A program made the position numbers and the translations under genes. From CAWUEX02 sp963921305 (GTDB lineage: Bacteria; Pseudomonadota; Alphaproteobacteria; Rhodospirillales; Rhodospirillaceae), in contig CAWUEX030000003.1 in the NCBI GenBank assembly GCA_963921305.4, forward strand, positions 496,001 to 560,000: a DNA stretch of 64,000 bases, given 5' to 3'. A model generated the notes under the pieces. That model was not told where the DNA came from. It saw only the letters and a list, made by a program, of their open reading frames with translations, and made no database searches. Position 1 is the first letter of the stretch. Each line of letters starts with the position of its first letter. This document shows positions 15,772 through 24,654 of the stretch, one piece after another.

Positions 15772-18725
15772 GTCGTCGCAGCCTGCGTCCACGTATCAAC
15801 ACCTGTCCACTTCTCCATTTGCACTAATGTCGTATTCGGTTTGATGCTATGGGTGCGATCCGTCATGTTCTCTTTCGGATTTAGCAGATTCATGCATCCA
15901 CCTAGATCAGTGGACTTTCCGGTTTCACCGGCGGGTTTGTATTCTGCCGAAGCGGTTGGCGCGCTGATTACACCTGGCCTAAGTCGATTGGTCACATAGG
16001 CAGCACACACAACCGAGCCCCGTTGATTCCAGACCCGAATTAAATCATCACTTTCGATGCCGCGTGCATCTGCGTCGTCCTTACTGATTGAGGCGACCAG
16101 ATATTCTTCGCCATCTACCCGAAGCCTATGATCTTTGATGTCTCTGATCGTGCACCCTTTTTCGTCTCCCATGATATGGAACGGGTACCTGGAATGAGGC
16201 GTGAGAAGTTGAAGCGGGTAACTCATCAGTGTCTCATCTCGTTCTGGGCTTTCGTACGTTGGCATATACCTGTTAAGTGGCGGACGTTCGTCATCGTCTA
16301 TATTGTTCAGAGTGTTGGCGACAAACTCGTACTTGCCAGACGGAGTTTGCAGCCCCTCCCCCCACTCGCCGACATAGTCGGCAGGAAGTGGATAGGGTTC
16401 TGGCGTGTCTTTTTTCGTTCCCTCGTAGAACCAGCGATTTGCCACTGGCGCGCGCGCACCTTCTGACGGCGCGGGTACAACGAAGTAGCCTTTCTTTAGA
16501 AACTTCTTCCATGACATGTGCTTCGAGATATCTGAGGAATCAAAAGCTCTCTTGCACCAATCGAGTTCTGCATTGCCACCTTCCGAGTATATCGCGCCCA
16601 TACCAAGCCGCGTCATGATGGCGAGGAAAATGTCGTAATCCGACTTGGACTCACCAAGTGGTTCGATGCACTTATGCTGCATCGAAATGACGCGATGATT
16701 ATTCATCGAGTACATGTGATGAACATAACCAGCACCGACATTGTACCACTCCCCGATGTCCCAGTGCTCAAATACGGTACATGCCGGCAGCACAATGTCA
16801 GCGAATTTAGTTTCTCCTTCCCACCATATAGATTGATTGACGACGAAAGGCAGATTCTCTGACTGGTACATTTCTACATAGCGATTGCCACTCATCTGAG
16901 TGCCGAATGATGAACTGCCGTACTTGTACATCATTTCAATTTTTTCGTGGCCCGGGGCGGGATAACCGAACTTCGAGAATTGCCCCTGCACCGTCGTCAC
17001 GTCCAAAGCGTAGCCCGTAGCTTTGCCTTCAAGAATTGCTTCTGGGATAAATTTGCGAGGGATGGACTGGCGAACTGTACTCATGGTCACGATGTGCGGC
17101 ATGCGCTGATAGTTGTTTGCCGCATTCGCGCTGCCTTGAAGTTCCCCAGACATACCTCCCTCGCCGTAACCAGGAAAATAGAACGACAAATCCACCGGCG
17201 CGCCGAACTGTAGGTTGCCGAAATTGACTCCGGGGCGACCATATCCCTGCATAGCGCCTAGAATCGTCATCATCCGCGCCCACTGCGCTCCAGTTGGCCC
17301 CCGTCCTGCACCACCAAGACCACACCCCCATGCACCGGCGCCGAGGTATGTCTTTTTCTTTCCCCACTCACGTGCCAGCGCACGCACGTCACGTGCGGGA
17401 ACACCCGTTTCCTTTTCCTGCCATTCCGGTGTCTTAGGTTCATTATCCGAGCGGCCAAGAATATAGTCGCTCCATTCATCAAAACCCTCGGTACGCGATT
17501 CAACAAATGCCTTGTCGTACAGGTCTTCAGTGATCCAAACGTAGCAAAGCGCCTGCGCCAGTGCAGCGTCGGTTCCAGGCTTCGGAGCTATCCACTTTCC
17601 ACCCAGCAACGCCGCGGTATGATTGAGGTGCGGGTCTATATGAACCATTTTGATTCCCAGATCCTTGGCCCAAGCCCTACGGATAGTGCCTTCGTAACCA
17701 TATGACTTGTCCGGGTCACTGGACCAAAACACGATCATTTCCGCTTCTTGCAAACAATCCTCAACTGTTGAGTAAAACTCTGGCGTACCGAGGCGCATGC
17801 TATTACCCCAGTGGTGCATAGCTCCCCAGAACCAGCCCTCCCAGCTGTCTGGTGTTCCGTGCTGTGTCGTACACCCCAACAAATTCGTGAAACGACCCAT
17901 TGCGCTGATGAAGTGACCAAAGTTACCCCATTGGTGGTGCGATCCCCGCGCCGCAAAGATTGTTCCTCGCCCCTTAGACTTAGCGCGCTTGATCTCCTTG
18001 ACCACGATATCCAACGCCTCGTCCCAGCTAATTGGTTCGAATTCAGATTTGCCACGATTTTGAATATTGCGCTCTCCGTCAACATCGAAATCAACGCGCT
18101 TCATCGGCGTTAAAATGCGGCTATCAGAATAAACCATCGATTTGAGCGCAAGACCGTGAGCGGCAAGCGACGTCTTTCGAGGCGGCGTAAAAGTCTTCCC
18201 TCGCGCCGATATAGACCATGATGGCGCGTCATCCTCATCAAGGTCTATTGGCGTGATGCGAATGATCTTTCCGTCTTTGACGTAAACGAAAATGGGACCA
18301 CCGTTTGTGCCGTTCGCGTATCGCGTCACGCCATTGCCCATATCGGTGCCACTTTTCCAGCCGACCGTTGTCATTAACGTAAGAGTCGCCGCAAACCAGA
18401 CGACCAGCTCATCTGTCCCAGCCATACCGACCTTGAAGTTTTTTGCCGCATCTATGCGGGTTAGCTGATCGAATGGAGGGGTAAGAAATTCGTTGGCAAC
18501 CTCTTTATTCTGGAACCATAGAGTCAAGTCAGGGGAATCGTGCAATCCAGCACCTGATTTAATCTTGCCACCCTTGAATTGAATCCAGCGACCTGCGGAG
18601 CCATCCTTTAATTTAAATTGCGCAAGGATATCCCGCTCTTTCACCCGGTCGGCAAATTCGGGATATACGCGCGCAGCAAGTCGGAGTGCTTGAACCAACC
18701 CCCACAAGATTACTTGCAACTTCAT
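15768..18725 (-). CDS. Molybdopterin (DMSO reductase family) oxidoreductase with N-terminal SCP2-like domain
   Basis: 985 residues from ATG 18725; the frame extends to 18830 but overlaps the upstream gene. Residues about 20-125 (RWIQFKGGKIKSGAG, SPDLTLWFQNKE, AAKNFKVGMAG) look like a sterol-carrier SCP2-type domain. The rest is a bis-pterin molybdenum enzyme: PISWDEALDIVV, RGSHHQWGNFGHFISAMGR, DSWEGWFWGAMHHWG (possible Ser ligand), SIWWEGETKFADIVLPACTVFEHWD and a C-terminal dinucleotide-binding domain. No CxxC iron-sulfur motif or Tat signal is present. The pattern resembles the transhydroxylase branch (pyrogallol-phloroglucinol type), which usually pairs with an Fe-S subunit; none is encoded nearby. 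It probably acts in the cytoplasm; reaction unknown. Confidence 0.82.
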   Translation of the reverse strand: MKLQVILWGLVQALRLAARVYPEFADRVKERDILAQFKLKDGSAGRWIQFKGGKIKSGAGLHDSPDLTLWFQNKEVANEFLTPPFDQLTRIDAAKNFKVGMAGTDELVVWFAATLTLMTTVGWKSGTDMGNGVTRYANGTNGGPIFVYVKDGKIIRITPIDLDEDDAPSWSISARGKTFTPPRKTSLAAHGLALKSMVYSDSRILTPMKRVDFDVDGERNIQNRGKSEFEPISWDEALDIVVKEIKRAKSKGRGTIFAARGSHHQWGNFGHFISAMGRFTNLLGCTTQHGTPDSWEGWFWGAMHHWGNSMRLGTPEFYSTVEDCLQEAEMIVFWSSDPDKSYGYEGTIRRAWAKDLGIKMVHIDPHLNHTAALLGGKWIAPKPGTDAALAQALCYVWITEDLYDKAFVESRTEGFDEWSDYILGRSDNEPKTPEWQEKETGVPARDVRALAREWGKKKTYLGAGAWGCGLGGAGRGPTGAQWARMMTILGAMQGYGRPGVNFGNLQFGAPVDLSFYFPGYGEGGMSGELQGSANAANNYQRMPHIVTMSTVRQSIPRKFIPEAILEGKATGYALDVTTVQGQFSKFGYPAPGHEKIEMMYKYGSSSFGTQMSGNRYVEMYQSENLPFVVNQSIWWEGETKFADIVLPACTVFEHWDIGEWYNVGAGYVHHMYSMNNHRVISMQHKCIEPLGESKSDYDIFLAIMTRLGMGAIYSEGGNAELDWCKRAFDSSDISKHMSWKKFLKKGYFVVPAPSEGARAPVANRWFYEGTKKDTPEPYPLPADYVGEWGEGLQTPSGKYEFVANTLNNIDDDERPPLNRYMPTYESPERDETLMSYPLQLLTPHSRYPFHIMGDEKGCTIRDIKDHRLRVDGEEYLVASISKDDADARGIESDDLIRVWNQRGSVVCAAYVTNRLRPGVISAPTASAEYKPAGETGKSTDLGGCMNLLNPKENMTDRTHSIKPNTTLVQMEKWTGVDTWTQAATT

Positions 18726-18763
18726 TTTGACTTCGTGTTCCAGGCTAGGACCGGAATACGCCC

Positions 18764-19510
18764 CTAAGAATAATTCGTCCGCTTCTCGTACTCGACCAAC
18801 TCGTAAAAGGTCTGCATGTATCCGGTGCAATGGGCCTTTAGCATGACAAAATCCCCATCAGCTGAAACCCAAGCGTGATACGGAGGATGCTTGTCCGTCC
18901 CCATGTACTCATCGTCTTCATTACTATTGAAGCGAAAGTGCCAGGCATTGAATCTCCCAGCCTCCACTTCAACTTCTTCCTCACCAATAAACGTGATCTC
19001 TAATGGGTCCTCTCTGAACAGCAAAATCGGGCCGTCAGCGCCGCGGTGATTGAATGAAGACATGAGGTGCAACGGTACAGTGTAACTACCAGGCCCCTTT
19101 TCCATGGGATACAAGTTACCATTTAGAGCGTCACTCTGAATGGGATGCGTACTAAAGATCGCCGGCGGACAGCTAATCGGCATTCTTTGCGAAATCCGGC
19201 CTTGCTTAACAGTGAAGCCTTCGCACTCGGCCAACGTATCCGTGAATCGAAACCATGAAGATCCAACAAATCTTTCATCCACGCTGATCTGAACAAAACC
19301 GTACCTAGGAATCCATTTCTCATCGAGCGTGGTTATCGAATCTCTTAGGACGCGGGGCTCGTTTTCGTCGATCGCACAATGGGCGCGCAATACCCGGCTT
19401 CCATCCACGTGGGTCGTATAGGTGAAAGTCTCGCCACCCCTGACGTGATCTAAGGATTCTTTTTTCTTAGATGTATAGCGAATGCGGCCGCGTATCGTGG
19501 TGTGCTCCAT
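18764..19510 (-). CDS. Hypothetical protein, co-transcribed with the molybdenum enzyme
   Basis: 248 residues from ATG 19510; a frame from 19579 overlaps the solute-binding gene and is less likely. I do not recognise a family. The sequence is rich in beta-strand patterns: GETFTYTTHVDGSRVLRAHC, then WFRFTDTLAECEGF and EVEAGRFNAWHFRF. It ends in YHAWVSADGDFVMLKAHCTGY. There is no signal peptide or membrane segment. It lies between a solute-binding protein gene (25 bases upstream) and the molybdenum enzyme gene (38 bases downstream) on the same strand, so it probably belongs to the same step of the pathway. Confidence 0.7.
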   Translation of the reverse strand: MEHTTIRGRIRYTSKKKESLDHVRGGETFTYTTHVDGSRVLRAHCAIDENEPRVLRDSITTLDEKWIPRYGFVQISVDERFVGSSWFRFTDTLAECEGFTVKQGRISQRMPISCPPAIFSTHPIQSDALNGNLYPMEKGPGSYTVPLHLMSSFNHRGADGPILLFREDPLEITFIGEEEVEVEAGRFNAWHFRFNSNEDDEYMGTDKHPPYHAWVSADGDFVMLKAHCTGYMQTFYELVEYEKRTNYS

Positions 19511-19535
19511 ATGTCTTGGTGAAAGCCCCTTGATC

Positions 19536-21095
19536 TCATTCTTCCGCGAAATGGATCGCTTCAAATGAGACGAAGTCATTAACTTCGGCGAAACCGCGCA
19601 CCTCTCCTCTCATTCCTGCGAACCGAACCAGTTGATACAAGTAAAGTGCCACCCATTCTTCGCGATAGAATCGCATAATGTCATGGCGAAGTTCTAAACC
19701 ACGGCTCTCATCCATAGTTGTCCAAGCTTCGTTTATCGCCGGCATGATCCGATCATCGCAGTACCATGGTTGATTCCATAAACAAGAATGGTTCCGCGTG
19801 ATCCGAAGCACATCCACTGTTGGTGCCATTGCAAAAGCGATAACAAAGGCGTCTCCGTCCCAGTCACCCTCCATGACTCCGCGAATCAGTTGTGTGATCG
19901 GAAACGTTCGGATCTCCATTGTCACGCCGACAGCGGCCAAGAATTGTGCGACGAGCTGGTAGACGGCGGCGTCATTTGGACCAGAGCCCACTGCGCCTTC
20001 AACAACGAACGAAAATCCATCAGGATAACCTGCTTCTGCCAGTAAACTCTTGGCGCGTTCAGGATCGTAGGTGATTGGGGGCAATTCTGAATTAAAGCCA
20101 TAAGCATAAGAAACCCCGGGCTGAGTTGCCGGCTCTGGTATGCCGCCCAACAGCACATCAACCAATGCGTCTCGATCTACGGCTAGGTTTAGAGCCTCCC
20201 GAACTCGGACATCGTCAAGAGGCGTGCCTTTGCCATGATGAAAGCTGATGGATTGCAAAGCTGCTGTCGGCCAGCTCATACCGATACCACCACCACCTTC
20301 AATCGCCATGGTTTCTTCAGGGCCCAATACCAAAGCAATATCTAGCTGGTTTGCCAGAACCGCTTGTGTTCTGGTGAAGGCGTCAGGCGCAGCGATAATT
20401 TCCAGACGAGGCACCAATGGTTTTCGCCAAGAATTTGGCACTGCTTCGTATTGGATGCGTGTCGCTCCGAATTCAACCGGATGATAAGGCCCCGTACCAA
20501 CTGGGCTGGAAGCGAAACCTTCCGGCCCCAGCCGCCTCCACTGTTCTGGCTCGACCATATAGAGGATAGGCAAAGTGCGGGGCAGATAGGGCGCAGGCTC
20601 GCGCGTTATTATTTCGACAGTGTGCGAGTCTATCGCTCTCGCAGTTCTAATAAAGCGGAACTCTCGGGCAACCGCTTCCTGTAATGCGTTGTCTCCCGTT
20701 AAGAACTCAACTGCATTCACAACTGCGATCGAGGTCAAAGGTGCCCCATTTGAAAAGAAAACGTTATCGCGAAGGCGAATAGTCCAGGTGAGGTTATCCG
20801 TTAGTTCCCATTGAGTAGCAAGCCAGGGCGCAAGCGCACCCGCCTCATCGATCCGCGTCAAACCGTCAAAAGTCGCAGACCATGTGTAACTGTGAGGGGC
20901 GCCAGTCGTTCGAAACGGATTACCCTGACTTGGCGGGAGCGCCGTCGTGCCGACACGTAAAACATCTTGGGCACGCGCGGGATAAAAACCACCGGGCACG
21001 CCTGGTAGCAGGGACAGTATTACCGGAGTTGTTACCAATATGCCCGTCGAGCATATTCTCTTCCAAAGCTTTAGCAACGAAGGCGGTTTGAACAT
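19536..21095 (-). CDS. ABC transporter substrate-binding protein, family 5 (copy 2)
   Basis: 519 residues with a Sec signal (ILVTTPVILSLLPGVPGGFYPARAQ). Family-5 signatures are WSATFDGLTRIDEAGALAPWLATQW, TWTIRLRDNVFFSNGAPL and RVREALNLAVDRDALVDVLLGG, all close to copy 1 at 10801-12342. It binds its ligand in the periplasm. As with copy 1, no membrane or ATPase subunit is nearby. It heads a leftward transcription unit with the hypothetical gene and the molybdenum enzyme gene, and diverges from the cupin gene. Confidence 0.88.
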   Translation of the reverse strand: MFKPPSLLKLWKRICSTGILVTTPVILSLLPGVPGGFYPARAQDVLRVGTTALPPSQGNPFRTTGAPHSYTWSATFDGLTRIDEAGALAPWLATQWELTDNLTWTIRLRDNVFFSNGAPLTSIAVVNAVEFLTGDNALQEAVAREFRFIRTARAIDSHTVEIITREPAPYLPRTLPILYMVEPEQWRRLGPEGFASSPVGTGPYHPVEFGATRIQYEAVPNSWRKPLVPRLEIIAAPDAFTRTQAVLANQLDIALVLGPEETMAIEGGGGIGMSWPTAALQSISFHHGKGTPLDDVRVREALNLAVDRDALVDVLLGGIPEPATQPGVSYAYGFNSELPPITYDPERAKSLLAEAGYPDGFSFVVEGAVGSGPNDAAVYQLVAQFLAAVGVTMEIRTFPITQLIRGVMEGDWDGDAFVIAFAMAPTVDVLRITRNHSCLWNQPWYCDDRIMPAINEAWTTMDESRGLELRHDIMRFYREEWVALYLYQLVRFAGMRGEVRGFAEVNDFVSFEAIHFAEE

Positions 21096-21196
21096 CCCAG
21101 AAGGATATGACCTAGGTGTTCCTGCGCAACAACTAGATCACTTTTGTGAGGTGGTGACCGATATCTGACTAAGCGCAAGCAAACTGGTGGGTTTTG

Positions 21197-21225
21197 TTGA
21201 CACACAAAGTGACGCCTCCTTAAGT
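21197..21225 (+). promoter_or_regulatory. Candidate promoter for the cupin-prpD-methyltransferase operon
   Basis: A consensus -35 (TTGACA, 21197-21202) is followed after 17 bases by a weak -10 (TTAAGT, 21220-21225), about 50 bases upstream of the cupin start. Confidence 0.35.
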
Positions 21226-21272
21226 GCTCATACCTACAGTTTCACATTTTCCAAGACTTTAAGAGGGGCCTC

Positions 21273-21668
21273 ATGTCTGGCATTGAAGATCTTATTGCGC
21301 GTGACAAGGATATCGTGTGTCGCGAAATCAAAGATACGGAATTTGAAAACATTGCAACGGTCGAGGGGACTGCAATCCCCGGCGCCTCAGAGCTTCTGAC
21401 AATGAAAGTGTTGATGGCTACCGAGCACGTCATTGTCTTACGGGCAGAACGCAAGAAGGGCCTAAAAGACCCGAAGCACAAGCATGACCATCACGACACA
21501 GTGTCCACACTCATAAGCGGAAAGCTTGAAGTGCACGTTGGCGATGAATCGTTCATGTGCGAACCGGGGGCGGTATGGCGCCATCGTCCTGGCGTACCTC
21601 ACTGGAGCGACACACTTGAGGATAGCGTCGTTATCGAGATTAAGACGCCTCCAGAGAAAACATGGTAG
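21273..21668 (+). CDS. Cupin-domain protein
   Basis: 131 residues, one small beta-barrel domain. Cupin motif 1 is visible as HKHDHHDTVSTLISGKLEVHVG and motif 2 as PGAVWRHRPGVPHW, so the metal-binding His residues are present. GAGGGG lies at suitable spacing before the ATG. It is probably cytoplasmic. Cupins of this size can be dioxygenases, isomerases, decarboxylases or sensors, and the sequence does not decide. It is the first gene of a four-gene operon with the MmgE/PrpD gene, methyltransferase copy 2 and its small partner. Confidence 0.85.
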   Translation: MSGIEDLIARDKDIVCREIKDTEFENIATVEGTAIPGASELLTMKVLMATEHVIVLRAERKKGLKDPKHKHDHHDTVSTLISGKLEVHVGDESFMCEPGAVWRHRPGVPHWSDTLEDSVVIEIKTPPEKTW

Positions 21669-21691
21669 CCAAGGCGCTCGGCTCTTAAGCT

Positions 21692-23113
21692 GTGAGATCT
21701 TCGACGACGACAACTAAGCAACTCGCGGCCTTTGTGGCAGAGACATCTTATGATGACTTGCCGGCGAGTGTGATTGAGATCGCAAAAACGAGCATATTAG
21801 ATACGGTTGGGGTGACATTAGCTGGCGCTAGAGACGAAACCGGACTAACTGCAATTGATGCGGTTAAAAACTGGAAGGGCAATCCGGTTTCCGTAGTTAT
21901 GGGGGGAAATTTTAAGACCTCCGCGCCAGACGCGGCACTTGCAAATGGCACATGCGCGCATGCGCTAGATTTTGACGATCGGTCCATCCCGATTAACCAC
22001 TATAACGCCTCGCTAATTCCGAGTGTTCTGGCATTAGGTGAATCAATTGGTGCGTCAGGAAAAAAGATTCTCGAGAGCTTCGTCCTTGGTTACGAGATCG
22101 GCGCCCGAATAGGCACAGGCTTCGGCGTCAACTACTACTTCCGCGGCGGGTGGCACCCCGCAAACGCATGGGCGCCCCTTGGTAGCGCGGCCGCATGTGC
22201 AAAACTGCTGGATCTAGGCACAGAACAGATTCAAATGGCTCTTGGCATAGCGTCTAGCGCTTCGGGGGGTATCCGCAAGCATTATGGATCAAATACGAAG
22301 CCACTACACTGTGGGTACGCCGCACGAAATGGGATTGTTGCTGCAGAACTGTCGCTAAGAGGTTTTACTGCTGACGCGGACGTGTTGGATCAATCGCCTG
22401 ATGCAAGAGAAACAGCACACAAATTCTTTAGTCTTCCACAAGTCTTTTGCGGCGCCGGCAACTTTGATCTCGAAGTTATGACAGCAGGTTTGGGCGACAA
22501 GTATTACCTTGTCGACTCTCCTCCCGAGATCAAATTCCACCCGGGCTCAATTTCGACTAGCCGATTCATCGATTTAACTATTGAAGCCATGAAGCGACAC
22601 GCCTTCGCCGGACAAGACGTAGAACGAGCTCAATGCTTCGTGACAGGCTCATATCTTGATGCGGCGTCGCCGTTTCTACGACCTTCATGTCCCGACGAAG
22701 CGCGATACAGCCTGCCCTATCAAATCGCGGTGACGCTGTTGGATGGCGACAGCTGGATCGACCAGCACTCGGAAACAAGAATGTCGCACTCCGACGTGAC
22801 CGACCTGACAGCACGAGTGGTATGCGAACAAATCACGACAGACGATCCGAAATCTTATGACATGGAAGCGTTCAGACAGATGGAAGTGCCAAGAATGGTC
22901 TTCGCGTTAAAGGACGGGCGTGAAATTACCGTCGAGAGTAACGTCGAAAAACCCGGCTGCGCGTCCTCCATTGACTCGTCCAAAGTCGAGGCGAAGTATC
23001 GCGACTGTGCACTACGAAGCATTAGCGAGGAAAATTGCGCTGCCTCTATTTCCATGCTGAAAGAGCTAGATAAGCTTTCTGACGTTAGTGAGTACACTCA
23101 ACTCCTGTTATAG
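21692..23113 (+). CDS. MmgE/PrpD family protein
   Basis: 473 residues from a GTG at 21692. The family pattern is clear: SILDTVGVTLAGARDE near the N-terminus, ANGTCAHALDFDDRSIPINHYNASLIPSVLALGE and SASGGIRKHYGSNTKPLHCGYAARNGIVAAELS. The family includes 2-methylcitrate dehydratase, cis-aconitate decarboxylase and iminodisuccinate epimerase, all acting on small polycarboxylates. This suggests hydration, dehydration or decarboxylation of a carboxylic-acid intermediate in the cytoplasm. It follows the cupin gene by 23 bases and precedes methyltransferase copy 2 by 5. Confidence 0.88.
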   Translation: MRSSTTTTKQLAAFVAETSYDDLPASVIEIAKTSILDTVGVTLAGARDETGLTAIDAVKNWKGNPVSVVMGGNFKTSAPDAALANGTCAHALDFDDRSIPINHYNASLIPSVLALGESIGASGKKILESFVLGYEIGARIGTGFGVNYYFRGGWHPANAWAPLGSAAACAKLLDLGTEQIQMALGIASSASGGIRKHYGSNTKPLHCGYAARNGIVAAELSLRGFTADADVLDQSPDARETAHKFFSLPQVFCGAGNFDLEVMTAGLGDKYYLVDSPPEIKFHPGSISTSRFIDLTIEAMKRHAFAGQDVERAQCFVTGSYLDAASPFLRPSCPDEARYSLPYQIAVTLLDGDSWIDQHSETRMSHSDVTDLTARVVCEQITTDDPKSYDMEAFRQMEVPRMVFALKDGREITVESNVEKPGCASSIDSSKVEAKYRDCALRSISEENCAASISMLKELDKLSDVSEYTQLLL

Positions 23114-23118
23114 TTTGA

Positions 23119-24225
23119 ATGGAAAACGATATGCCTGACACACTACGTAATGAACCCGACGTCCTTACGGTTCCGGAAAGCCGTAACTTTAGGTCCTATC
23201 AAGGCTTCCTTCGCGCATGCAGGGATTACATGACGGGGCCGCTTCTTGGCGACATGAAGGAATATTACCAGGAAGCACTAGAGAACGAGACTTTAGAACC
23301 CTCGACAGATGACGTTATGCGCATTCTCGACGATAGCATAGAGTTCCAAATATACAGCTGGGCTAATCGTCACCTTCAACGCCTTAAGTACCAAGACCCG
23401 GAACTTGGTGTTTTCGCCACTGTCAATGCACATCGTGAATCCCTCATTGCTGAACTAGACGCAGCCGCCTCAGACGATCCAGAATGTTTGCAACTCAACC
23501 CGAATATCGAATTCCCTGAGTACTACAAGATGGTCGACTTCCACCAACACACGGGTGGTGTATGGAGTGACGAACTTGATGGAGTGGCATACGAATTCGG
23601 AAGGCGCACAACAAATGCGGTCGATGTAGACCCTGATGTTCTATATCGGATGTCCTATAGTCAGTTTCCGGATCGTCGTTACGAAAAAGTCCTCGATTGG
23701 GGCACAGGACATGGCGCAGGACTGATCGAATGGCAGAAGCTACATCCGGAGTCTGAGTGTCATGGCGTGGACTTATCAGCGCCCTGCCTCAAGCTTGCCC
23801 ACAAACGGGCCAAAGAGCTTGGACTTAGAATGCACTTCTCACAGCAAGACGTGGAACACCTAGAATATGATGACAATACCTTTGATGCCGTCTTCCACCT
23901 GTTTATGTTCCATGAGCTACCGCCAGTTACGTTGAAGAATGCCCTTCGGGAAGTTCTAAGGGTTTTGAAACCAGGTGGCATTTTCGTAGGACCTGAAATA
24001 GGCCTGTCGGGTAAAGATCCGTTTATGGATGTCGTTTGGCTATCGCATGCATGGAGCAATAACGAACCATTCTCGGCTCAATGGTTTAAATTTGATATTG
24101 AAAGAGCGGCCAACGATGTGGGCTTTTCAAGAGTGACGATTGAGCCATTCAAACCGATGTACGAGAGCAATGGCGAGAGCAAGCCTAACGACGGGCGTTG
24201 GCGTTTTTATACGCTGGAAAAATGA
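23119..24225 (+). CDS. Class I SAM-dependent methyltransferase (copy 2)
   Basis: 368 residues; ATG 23131 (MPDTLR) is an alternative start behind GGAAA. An N-terminal helical region of about 180 residues precedes a class I methyltransferase with canonical motif I, LDWGTGHG (about 192-198), then GVDLSAPCLKLAH, DAVFHLFMFHELPP and VLKPGG. There is no signal peptide, so it acts in the cytoplasm. It aligns along its length with the Tat-signal-bearing protein at 950-2125. Its stop overlaps the start of the small partner gene (ATGA), so the two are translationally coupled. Substrate unknown. Confidence 0.85.
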   Translation: MENDMPDTLRNEPDVLTVPESRNFRSYQGFLRACRDYMTGPLLGDMKEYYQEALENETLEPSTDDVMRILDDSIEFQIYSWANRHLQRLKYQDPELGVFATVNAHRESLIAELDAAASDDPECLQLNPNIEFPEYYKMVDFHQHTGGVWSDELDGVAYEFGRRTTNAVDVDPDVLYRMSYSQFPDRRYEKVLDWGTGHGAGLIEWQKLHPESECHGVDLSAPCLKLAHKRAKELGLRMHFSQQDVEHLEYDDNTFDAVFHLFMFHELPPVTLKNALREVLRVLKPGGIFVGPEIGLSGKDPFMDVVWLSHAWSNNEPFSAQWFKFDIERAANDVGFSRVTIEPFKPMYESNGESKPNDGRWRFYTLEK

Positions 24226-24605
24226 TTCAACTGACGAGCACGGAGATGGTTACACACAAGGAGTTTAAAAGCGTTAAGACTGGACCGATCACTTCGGACC
24301 AACCCGAACCCGACTGGATTCATGACCTGCCAAATGACAATTTGGTCGGCGCCATCACTGCACTGGCCAGCGAGATCTATATCCTGAAGGAGCGACTCAA
24401 AGCGACAGAAAGAGAGTTAGAACGCCACAACGCCGTTCCGAAAGGCGCGATTGAAGAGCATCAGCCAACCGAGGAAGAGCGCCTCGCCGACCAAAAACAA
24501 CTTAGGGCATTCGTCAAAAGAATATGGTCAGAGATCGCTCGGCCGCGTAGACATGCCGCCAATGTGTCACCCGGCGTTGAAAAGTTCTTCAAGCAACCCG
24601 ACTGA
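24222..24605 (+). CDS. Small helical partner protein of the methyltransferase (copy 2)
   Basis: 127 residues from ATG 24222, which overlaps the methyltransferase stop as ATGA; the longer frame from 24198 is less likely. It is highly charged and helical, with a probable coiled-coil stretch (EIYILKERLKATERELERHN). It is a paralogue of the protein at 2129-2488, which has the same relation to methyltransferase copy 1, although there the small gene comes first. No known domain. A stoichiometric partner of the methyltransferase is inferred. Confidence 0.75.
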   Translation: MIQLTSTEMVTHKEFKSVKTGPITSDQPEPDWIHDLPNDNLVGAITALASEIYILKERLKATERELERHNAVPKGAIEEHQPTEEERLADQKQLRAFVKRIWSEIARPRRHAANVSPGVEKFFKQPD

Positions 24606-24654
24606 CATAAAGACCCCGCCTAGTATAAACAGTGCCCGACCAGCGGCCTCCCAA

